A DNA stretch of 5,325 nucleotides from Desulfobacterales bacterium (GTDB lineage: Bacteria > Desulfobacterota > Desulfobacteria > Desulfobacterales > C00003060), in contig DAOUTV010000161.1 of NCBI GenBank assembly GCA_030668505.1, positions 1 through 5,325 of the forward strand, given 5' to 3'. A model generated the notes under the pieces. The model was not told the origin of the DNA, searched no databases, and was given only the letters and a program-made list of their open reading frames with translations. Of this stretch, positions 1 to 5,216 are shown piece by piece (position 1 is the stretch's first letter; every line of letters begins with the position of its first letter). A program made the translations under genes and the position numbers.

Positions 1-20
1 AAGGGGGACTTTCAAGGGCT

Positions 21-41
21 CCCCCCTTTCCTAAAGGGGGG
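21..41. repeat. C/G-run hairpin in a purine/pyrimidine-rich repeat
   Basis: A perfect 9-bp inverted repeat (CCCCCCTTT at 21-29, AAAGGGGGG at 33-41) has a 3-base loop and is followed by another run of seven G at 44-50. The surrounding stretch, about 1-60, consists largely of C and G runs, and GGGGGACTTTCAAGGG at 3-18 precedes the hairpin. It encodes nothing convincing. It resembles the short G/C-run palindromes scattered between genes in many deltaproteobacteria (from memory, not checked). It may be cut at its left side by the window edge. Confidence 0.6.
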
Positions 42-107
42 CCGGGGGGGATTTTGAAGGGCATCAGGTTCATGAATTGATCCTTAATTCAACAGCATTG
101 ACCCTAA

Positions 108-205
108 CCCTCCCCCGTTTCAGCCGTTCAGCCGTCGCAGCCAGTGCTTTGGCGAAGTCGGCTCGTAGCCAAGGCTACTATGGCGAAGTCGGCCAAGGGG
201 GAGGG
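108..205. repeat. Interspersed repeat with 9-bp inverted ends and internal direct repeats
   Basis: CCCTCCCCC at 108-116 is the exact reverse complement of GGGGGAGGG at 197-205, so the 98-bp segment has inverted ends. Inside it, TGGCGAAGTCGGC occurs twice (150-162 and 181-193). Between these copies is a perfect 6-bp hairpin, GTAGCC at 165-170 and GGCTAC at 173-178, with an AA loop. CAGCCGTTCAGCCGT near 121-135 is another short duplication. No reading frame here looks protein coding. The arrangement fits a small non-autonomous palindromic repeat, possibly nested in a larger element whose right end is at 217-234. Confidence 0.6.
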
Positions 206-216
206 AATTTGGGGTG

Positions 217-234
217 TTTATGGATGGACACTAA
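217..234. repeat. Solo copy of the terminal repeat seen at 4903-5120
   Basis: TTTATGGATGGACACTAA at 217-234 closely matches both ends of the MITE-like element downstream of dusB. The reverse complement of that element's left end reads TTTATGGATGGAAACTAG, and its right end reads TTCATGGATGGGCACTAG. The orientation here is that of a right end, so an element may extend left from here, perhaps across positions 1-234, with its left end outside the window. No second end is visible, so it could also be a solo remnant. Confidence 0.55.
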
Positions 235-373
235 TTAGATGGGATGTCCTCGTAAAGTTTTGAATTTCGATTTTTTGATATTAGGGGTTCGGATTTAATC
301 AACAAGCACAACCGGTTACTGGGCATAACGAATCCGCCTCGGCCGGAACTGCTAAACAACACCAACTTCACAA
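235..373. other. Gene-free stretch downstream of hemH
   Basis: Together with the repeat modules at 1-234 this makes 373 bases without a gene. In 235-373 I see no ORF with a ribosome binding site, no RNA gene, and no strong hairpin followed by a T run that would end hemH transcription. The minus-strand cluster may therefore continue past the left edge, or terminate through the G/C hairpin near 21-41. Confidence 0.5.
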
Positions 374-1303
374 CTAACCCGAAACCTTGGATACGAGATC
401 TGCCAGTGCGTTTACAAATAACTGGTCATCACAAACTGTCTTGGCGCGCAGCAAGGTGATGCCCGCTTGCCTTGCCGTGTCCATTGCTTCGATGTCAAGG
501 TCGTACAATACCTCGATGTTGTCGGACACGAAACCGATAGGCACGACAACCACGTGCTTGACCCCGCCGGCTCCGAGTTCCCGCAAGACATCGTTGACGT
601 CCGGCTCCAGCCAGGGATCTTGAGGCCGCCCACTGCGGCTCTGGTAAGCGAGTTTCCAGTTTGCATGATCTAGCTTTCCGGCCACAAGTCTTGCCGAACG
701 ATCCACTTGCTTGGCATAAAGTTCGACCTTGGGATCACTGTGCGGGAGGCTATGGGCGGTGAATAGGATATGGGCAGCCTGGCGATCGGGTGCGGGGAGT
801 TGTTCCAGGCATTGCATAACCCTGTTTGAGGCAGCCTGGATAAACCCGTGAAGTTCGAACAGCGGCTCCGTGTACTCAACGCTCAGGTTGATGTCGGCTT
901 TGGCTATGGCGTCGGCAACATCGGTTTGATACTGATCCCAACTCGATTTACTCTGGTAAACAGACATGATCAGACCAACGGCACGGTTTATCCCATCGTG
1001 GCTCATCTGCCGCACTGTGTCTACCAGTAGCGGGTGCCAGTTACGCATGCCTACGTAAACCGCCAACGGCATGCCCAGATTCTTCAAGGTAGCTTTCAAT
1101 GCCTGTGCTTGGCGAAGAGTTACCTCATTTACTGGAGATTTGCCCCCAAATAGTTCATAGTGACGGGCAACACTCTCAAGGCGTTCCGCTGGGACACGAC
1201 CCTGGGTGACATTCATGAGAAACGGGCGGATATCCTCGGGCTTTTCCGGTCCACCGAAACCGATTATTATCACAGCGTCGAATCTATTCTGGTTCTTGGT
1301 CAT
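374..1303 (-). CDS. hemH: Ferrochelatase (HemH/CpfC family)
   Basis: A 309-residue ferrochelatase, which inserts Fe2+ into a porphyrin (protoporphyrin IX, or coproporphyrin III in the CpfC branch). Residues 15-20 read GFGGPE, residues 47-60 include HYELFGGKSPVNE, and FTAHSLP holds the catalytic histidine H184. QSRSGRPQDPWLEPD spans about 221-235, and DNIEVLYDLD at 261-270 holds the conserved metal-site glutamate E264. Length is normal for the family. The frame stays open upstream to an ATG at 1441, but those 46 extra residues are translated from a palindromic repeat and contain the artefact string LDSGFRRND. I choose the ATG at 1303 because it gives the family-like start MTKNQNRFDAVIIIGFGG; only a weak AAAGG lies upstream. 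It follows the hemD/E fusion on the same strand across a 248-base repeat-filled gap, so co-transcription is plausible but interrupted. The QSRSG...PWLEPD motif resembles coproporphyrin-type enzymes of Gram-positives, but the substrate cannot be settled from sequence. Confidence 0.95.
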   Translation of the reverse strand: MTKNQNRFDAVIIIGFGGPEKPEDIRPFLMNVTQGRVPAERLESVARHYELFGGKSPVNEVTLRQAQALKATLKNLGMPLAVYVGMRNWHPLLVDTVRQMSHDGINRAVGLIMSVYQSKSSWDQYQTDVADAIAKADINLSVEYTEPLFELHGFIQAASNRVMQCLEQLPAPDRQAAHILFTAHSLPHSDPKVELYAKQVDRSARLVAGKLDHANWKLAYQSRSGRPQDPWLEPDVNDVLRELGAGGVKHVVVVPIGFVSDNIEVLYDLDIEAMDTARQAGITLLRAKTVCDDQLFVNALADLVSKVSG

Positions 1304-1343
1304 AGTTTCATGAGACCTTTTTTTAGACTCAAAGCTGATAATC

Positions 1344-1462
1344 TCGTAAAAAGTCGAAAAACACCATTTTTTGTCATTCCGGCGAAAGCCGGAATCCAGT
1401 TTTTTCAATTGGTTACAGAGTTTCTGGACTCCGGTTTTCACCGGAGTGACGACTTTTTACGA
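1344..1462. repeat. 119-bp palindromic MITE/REP-like element between hemD/E and hemH
   Basis: The ends are a perfect 13-bp inverted repeat: TCGTAAAAAGTCG at 1344-1356 and CGACTTTTTACGA at 1450-1462. Each half holds its own hairpin. ATTCCGGC/GCCGGAAT at 1376-1395 has a GAAA loop, and ACTCCGGT/ACCGGAGT at 1428-1447 has a TTTC loop. The two halves are also imperfect inverted copies of each other (CCGGAATCCAG against CTGGACTCCGG), so the unit can fold as one long hairpin or two short ones. It has no transposase and no clear target duplication. It lies 40 bases upstream of the hemH start and could affect processing or stability of a hemD/E-hemH transcript, which is inference. The family is of the widespread 'GTCATTCCGGCGAAAGCCGGAATCCAG' kind (from memory). 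Confidence 0.85.
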
Positions 1463-1505
1463 ATGCATCAAAGCTCAAAGGCCGAAGTTGAAGAAATTTC
1501 CTATA

Positions 1506-1555
1506 CTTTCAGCTATGAGCTTTCAGCTATGAGCTACTGAGCTATCAGCTTTCAG
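1506..1555. repeat. Heptanucleotide tandem array overlapping the hemD/E stop codon
   Basis: Seven units follow each other without gaps: CTTTCAG, CTATGAG, CTTTCAG, CTATGAG, CTACTGAG (8 bases), CTATCAG and CTTTCAG. All but one are 7 bases long and fit a CTWTSAG pattern. The last unit (1549-1555) contains the TGA stop of the fusion gene (1552-1554 on the minus strand), so the array directly abuts and includes the end of the coding region. Such heptad arrays can expand or contract by slippage. No coding role is apparent. Confidence 0.8.
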
Positions 1556-3501
1556 CGGGCCGACAGTTCGTGGACTGCATCCACCAGTTCGGCTACATTT
1601 TCCGGAGGCATATCAGGCGAGATGCCGTGGCCTAGATTGAAGATGTGTCCAGGTCGGCCTGCAGCCTTGTCCAAAATGGCTTGCACGTGGTCGCGAATTT
1701 CATTAGGCGATGTATACAACACGACAGGGTCCATGTTACCCATTACCGCCACGTCATCACCGAGCACGGACCAAGCTTCTGCCAGATCCGCACGCCAATC
1801 GAGCCCGATCACATCCCCACCGGCTTCTTTCATCAACGGCAACAATGCCGGGTTGCCCGTACTGAAGCTGATCACAGGGGCAGATTTGTCAATTCCCTCC
1901 ACAAGTCGCTTAAGGTGGGGCATTACATACTGTCGGTAATCATCGGGCGACAGAGAACCGACCCAACTATCGAAAAGCTGGACAGCATCGGCCCCCGCGG
2001 CAATCTGGAAGTTAAGGTATTCACTAAGGATCTTTGTCAGGCGTTCCATCAGGGCATGCCATGCAGCCTTATCCCGGTACATCATGGTCTTGGTCTTGGC
2101 AAAATGGCTAGATTTTCCGCCTTCGATCATGTAAGATGCAATAGTAAACGGTGCTCCCGCAAAACCGATCAGCGCAATATTGGGGCGAAGGGCCCGGCGC
2201 GTGATCTTGATGGCATCAAATACATAACTCAGCTCGTTTACGTCAGGGTAGTTCAGCCGGTCCACGTCTTCCCGTGTTCGTATGGGGTTATGAATGACCG
2301 GACCTTCTCCCTTGACGAATTCCAGGTTGAGGCCCATTGGTTCGGTGACAAGAAGGATGTCTGCAAAAATAATGGCCGCATCCACGCCGAGGCGGTCTAC
2401 CGCCATCAATGTTACTTCTGCAGCAAGCTCAGGTGTTTTGCACAACTCCAACATCGAAACTTTTTTTCGAATTCTCAGGTATTCACGCTGATACCGCCCT
2501 GCTTGCCTCATAATCCAGACGGGCGTGTATGGGGTCTGTTCGCGCCGGCATGTCTTCATAAAAACAGAATCTTTGATGGTCGGCTCTGCGTCGATACCTG
2601 GTTGCCAAACCATGTCAATGCGCCGCCATTGATTCGTGTCAATCTTGTTCGCAAAAGCTGTCCGCTTCTTATGAAGAAGATCGCCGCCACGGCGCGCCAT
2701 TTCTCGTACCAGGTGAACCATTTTTGTGGTATCGGGTTCGTAATCGACGGTCAACCCTTGTCCTGTGATGGCTCGGCTGGCAATGGGTCCCACAGATCCG
2801 ATGCAAACCCGCTTGAATGCCTCCAACAGTTGTCTTTCGACGTTGTTCGTCCTTGCGACCTGGAAGAGATGTCGCACCTGGGTTGAGCTTGTAAACAAAG
2901 CAAAGTCTACACGCTCTGGGCCTTCAGAAATTATGTCGTGGATAGCTCTGCGAAGTGGTTCGATATCTTCCGGCAACTCCCATCGATAAACCGGCACGGG
3001 TAAAACCTTAGCCCCACGTTCTTCCAAAGACGTAATCAGTTCGGGATTAGACTGCCCATATTCTTGCACCGCCACTTGCTTGTTACTGATCGGATATTGC
3101 TCGTCGAGCGTTATGAGCAAATCGGGCCACGTGTTTGGCTTGGGAACAAGGATAGTTGGTGCAAGCCCCATCTCCTTCAATGCAGCCGAGGGTTTGGGCC
3201 CAAGTGCTACGATTTTTATCGACTTAAGCGCTTCAATAAATTTGATAGTGGAATACTTGGTAGCAACTGCCTTGACCAGCAGCCTAGTGCCGACACCGGT
3301 CATCAGTATAAGCAAGTCAATCTGGCCGGCGAGTAAAAGCTCGGCAAAGGCGAGGGCCTCACGATTGTGCTCTAAGGAAATTTCCCTCATGCTTGGCGCA
3401 ATGATCGGTTTCCCTCCGGCTTCCTTTATCAGCTCGGCCATCGCGGCGCCTTGACGACTTTCAAACGAGGCAACTCGCAGGCCCTTGAAATCGATGGGCA
3501 T
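1552..3501 (-). CDS. hemE: Fused uroporphyrinogen-III synthase / uroporphyrinogen decarboxylase
   Basis: A 649-residue two-domain protein for consecutive tetrapyrrole steps. Residues 1 to about 270 are a HemD (HEM4) domain: FKGLRVASFESRQ at the start, LMTGVGTRLLV at 66-76, ALGPKPSAALKEMGL at 99-113, VAVQEYGQSNPELI at 143-156, LFTSSTQVRHLF at 202-213 and CIGSVGPIASRAI at 233-245. This domain cyclises hydroxymethylbilane to uroporphyrinogen III. A linker of about 35 residues leads to a full HemE domain (about 308-649). That domain has the signature PVWIMRQAGRY at 327-337, the catalytic aspartate in FADILL (D381), GFAGAPFTIASYMIEGG at 446-462, QLFDSWVG at 508-515 and FNLGHGI at 621-627 with the conserved histidine H625. 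It decarboxylates uroporphyrinogen III to coproporphyrinogen III. Both domains look intact and are normal size. The start is supported by AAAGGA five bases upstream of the ATG. An internal ATG (M315, base 2559) could in principle yield HemE alone, but I see no strong ribosome site there. The gene precedes hemH on the same strand. Confidence 0.95.
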   Translation of the reverse strand: MPIDFKGLRVASFESRQGAAMAELIKEAGGKPIIAPSMREISLEHNREALAFAELLLAGQIDLLILMTGVGTRLLVKAVATKYSTIKFIEALKSIKIVALGPKPSAALKEMGLAPTILVPKPNTWPDLLITLDEQYPISNKQVAVQEYGQSNPELITSLEERGAKVLPVPVYRWELPEDIEPLRRAIHDIISEGPERVDFALFTSSTQVRHLFQVARTNNVERQLLEAFKRVCIGSVGPIASRAITGQGLTVDYEPDTTKMVHLVREMARRGGDLLHKKRTAFANKIDTNQWRRIDMVWQPGIDAEPTIKDSVFMKTCRREQTPYTPVWIMRQAGRYQREYLRIRKKVSMLELCKTPELAAEVTLMAVDRLGVDAAIIFADILLVTEPMGLNLEFVKGEGPVIHNPIRTREDVDRLNYPDVNELSYVFDAIKITRRALRPNIALIGFAGAPFTIASYMIEGGKSSHFAKTKTMMYRDKAAWHALMERLTKILSEYLNFQIAAGADAVQLFDSWVGSLSPDDYRQYVMPHLKRLVEGIDKSAPVISFSTGNPALLPLMKEAGGDVIGLDWRADLAEAWSVLGDDVAVMGNMDPVVLYTSPNEIRDHVQAILDKAAGRPGHIFNLGHGISPDMPPENVAELVDAVHELSAR

Positions 3502-3576
3502 AATAATCCTTTCATTGGTACCTTAGTTCTGAAATTCGTATTTTTTCTGGCAGAACATTGTTGCTGTGTTCAACAA

Positions 3577-3697
3577 AAAGTGAACTAAAGTGCCTAAGGT
3601 GAGCTAAAGTTAATGTGCACGCCTTCGGCGTGGTCAGTCTTAAAAACAGGTTGCGCCAGAGGCGCATTCCTCAACTTTAGGCACTTTAGTTCACTTT
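3577..3697. repeat. Large inverted repeat with two loop hairpins between divergent genes
   Basis: A 21-bp segment at 3577-3597 (AAAGTGAACTAAAGTGCCTAA) is the exact reverse complement of 3677-3697. The arms themselves are built from alternating units: GTGAACTAAAG (3580-3590) recurs as GTGAGCTAAAG (3599-3609), and TTAGGCACT recurs right of the right arm (3696-3704). The roughly 79-base loop contains two perfect 6-bp hairpins, CACGCC/GGCGTG at 3618-3632 and TGCGCC/GGCGCA at 3652-3666. It sits upstream of both hemD/E (minus) and dusB (plus), so it is not at a gene end and is unlikely to be a simple terminator. A mobile palindromic repeat or a cruciform are the main readings. Confidence 0.85.
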
Positions 3698-3956
3698 AGG
3701 CACTTCTTTATTGTTTCCGGCTTGTCCGGGTTAGGAGAAGGCGATAAGTGAACGTGATGTAACTATTGAAAAAATCAACATTTATTTTTAGTGTATATAG
3801 GAAAAAGAAGGTTGAATGTCAAGGCTAAACCAGGTGCTTATGCCGGACTGCAATACTCCAACAATAGATATGGTCTGGCTTGGAGAGATGGATTAAATAT
3901 ATAGGTTTTTTCTCGTTTTGAGTTGAAATCTGGGCCGCGCTGTTTTATGAGGGCTC
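3698..3956. other. dusB upstream leader; no clear promoter
   Basis: This stretch precedes dusB. The best promoter-like pieces are TTGAAA at 3766-3771 and TATATA at 3794-3799, but their 22-base spacing is too long for a standard sigma-70 promoter, so I do not call one. AT-rich sequence runs from 3761 to 3800. The stretch also holds a possible 26-codon ORF (3816-3896) and a possible pseudoknot-like pairing (3842-3885). I likewise found no convincing promoter for hemD/E in 3502-3576. Confidence 0.4.
3816..3896 (+). CDS. Possible 26-residue leader peptide ORF upstream of dusB
   Basis: An ATG at 3816 opens a 26-codon frame ending in TAA at 3894-3896; the product starts MSRLNQVLMPDCNTP and ends WLGEMD. 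It is supported by a good ribosome-site-like AGAAGG at 3806-3811, four bases before the ATG, and by its position 60 bases before dusB on the same strand. Against it, 26 open codons are expected by chance fairly often, and the peptide matches no family I recognise. It has one cysteine, no signal peptide and no run of one amino acid that would suggest classical attenuation. It could be a regulatory leader, a small protein or nothing. Confidence 0.25.
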   Translation: MSRLNQVLMPDCNTPTIDMVWLGEMD

Positions 3957-4910
3957 ATGAAAATCGGCAACCTGGTCTTAGATAACCCCCTCATACTTGC
4001 TCCTATGGCCGGGATCACCCAACTCCCCTTTAGACGGCTTGCTAGAGAGGCGGGATGTGCCTTAGTCGTGACTGAGATGGTAAGCGTGAAAGGTCTTGTC
4101 CACGGCTCGAAAAAAACCGCAGAACTTCTGATGAGCCATCCCAGCGAGCGGCCCCTTTCAGCCCAAATATTCGGGGCGGACCCGGAGGTTATGAAAGAGG
4201 CTGCTCAGAGAGTACAGGGCTTGGGCGCAGATATCATTGATGTTAACCTGGGTTGTTCAGTACGAAAGGTGTTAAGACAAGGGGCCGGTGCTGCCCTGAT
4301 GCGTGAGCCGGAAAAGTTGGAGACAATCTTGAAAGCGATCCGAAGTGCAGTCAGTCTTCCTTTAACCGTCAAAATGAGAACGGGTTGGGAGCCTTCAGGA
4401 GAGCAGGCCATAATAGCAGCACGAATTGCCGAAGATTGTGGAGTTGATGCTGTGGCCATTCACCCCAGGACTGCGATTCAGGGTTTTAGCGGCAGGGCAG
4501 ACTGGTCTGTAATCGCCAGGCTCAAAGATTCGGTTGCTGTTCCGGTTATAGGAAACGGAGACATTCAGGGACCGGATGATGTACTCAGGATGCAACGGGA
4601 AACCGGGTGCGACGGTGTTATGATAGGGCGGGCTTCTATCGGAAACCCCTGGATTTTTGCCCAAGCACTTGATCTCATGCACTCCAGAACCCCCGGGCAG
4701 CCGGACTTCCCCAAACGTCTTGATACAGTGCTTCGTTATATTGAGTATTCTGTCGACCATTTCGGAGAAGATCGGGCTGTGTTCATGATGCGAAGCCGGC
4801 TCGGCTGGTTTACCAAGGGCCTTCCACACAGCAGTCGTTTCCGGGACACCATCGCCCGCTTAAAAAACAGACAGGATATGGTGGATGCAGTGCATGCCTT
4901 TTTTAGCTAG
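3957..4910 (+). CDS. dusB: tRNA-dihydrouridine synthase, DusB type
   Basis: A 317-residue FMN-dependent enzyme that reduces specific uridines in the tRNA D-loop to dihydrouridine, acting in the cytoplasm. The TIM-barrel family motifs appear in order: APMAGITQLPFRRLAR at 15-30, SAQIFGADP at 68-76, DVNLGCSVRKVLRQGAGAALM at 95-115, VKMRTGW at 138-144, IHPRTAIQGFSGRADW at 168-183, VIGNGDI at 197-203 and GCDGVMIGRASIGNPWIF at 217-234. The helical C-terminal domain follows. C100 is the expected catalytic cysteine, K139 the expected FMN-contacting lysine and H169 the conserved histidine. The residue after the cysteine is serine rather than the usual proline. The start matches the family's MKIGNL opening, an in-frame TGA lies immediately upstream (3948-3950), and GAGGG at 3949-3953 is a closely spaced ribosome site. 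The stop codon lies inside the following repeat element. The divergent neighbour is haem synthesis, with no evident functional tie. Confidence 0.95.
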   Translation: MKIGNLVLDNPLILAPMAGITQLPFRRLAREAGCALVVTEMVSVKGLVHGSKKTAELLMSHPSERPLSAQIFGADPEVMKEAAQRVQGLGADIIDVNLGCSVRKVLRQGAGAALMREPEKLETILKAIRSAVSLPLTVKMRTGWEPSGEQAIIAARIAEDCGVDAVAIHPRTAIQGFSGRADWSVIARLKDSVAVPVIGNGDIQGPDDVLRMQRETGCDGVMIGRASIGNPWIFAQALDLMHSRTPGQPDFPKRLDTVLRYIEYSVDHFGEDRAVFMMRSRLGWFTKGLPHSSRFRDTIARLKNRQDMVDAVHAFFS

Positions 4911-5120
4911 TTTCCATCCATAAATGGACCTTTTCCGCAATCTCGGCGTCAATCAGCCGGAGGCTGACAAGACTGCGGGTTTGCTTGTGCGACGTACCTC
5001 GGTACGCCTCCGCGCAACCCCTTGTTTTCCTTGACCTTGCGAAAAATTGCTCATTTCTGAATTGGAAACTTAGGCTTGTGCCCATTGAGTTTTTACGATT
5101 CATGGATGGGCACTAGCTAA
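4903..5120. mobile_element. MITE-like element with imperfect terminal inverted repeats
   Basis: The left end TTAGCTAGTTTCCATCCATAAAT (4903-4925) matches the reverse complement of the right end (5098-5120) at 20 of 23 positions. Inside are a perfect CAGCC/GGCTG hairpin at 4954-4966, a central palindrome CGTACC-TC-GGTACG at 4993-5006, and partly complementary flanks (ACAAG near 4967, CCCCTTGT near 5018-5025), so the unit can fold into a branched long hairpin. It encodes no transposase; the 66-residue minus-strand frame through it resembles no protein. The dusB stop codon TAG (4908-4910) is part of the left end. A related single end is at 217-234, so the family occurs more than once in this genome. 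Confidence 0.7.
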
Positions 5121-5216
5121 GTGCATCCCGCGATTTTGCTTTAGCAGGTGCGACCAGTACGTGACCAAGTTGTTTTTGCTCAAGCCCTAACCGAAAGCCT
5201 AAACAAAGGAGATAAG

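Noticed and set aside
1160..1540. 126-codon plus-strand ORF running from antisense hemH through the repeats
   Set aside because: It covers the hemH 5' end in antisense, then the palindromic element and heptad array; the product is repeat translation, including the typical VIPAKAGIQ string.
2559..2559. Separate hemE gene starting at the internal ATG
   Set aside because: The frame is continuous from the HemD domain, no stop or good ribosome site precedes this ATG, and a single fusion is the simpler reading.
1645..2886. 413-codon plus-strand ORF antisense to the hemD/E fusion
   Set aside because: It lies entirely opposite a gene with full HemD and HemE motifs, its product resembles no family, and it has no supporting context. 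It is a long shadow frame.
3577..3697. CRISPR array or intrinsic terminator
   Set aside because: The repeats are inverted arms and adjacent short units without regular spacers, and the structure lies upstream of both flanking genes without a T run.
3766..3799. Sigma-70 promoter for dusB (TTGAAA ... TATATA)
   Set aside because: The spacing between the hexamers is 22 bases, well beyond the usual 16-18, and no better pair was found.
4903..5103. 66-codon minus-strand ORF between dusB and the response regulator
   Set aside because: It coincides with the MITE-like element, has no recognisable protein features and no clear ribosome site.
5104..5125. Sigma-54 promoter resembling TGGCAC-N5-TTGC at the right end of the element
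   Set aside because: GGGCAC is followed by GTGC at the wrong spacing, and the sequence is explained by the element's terminal repeat.
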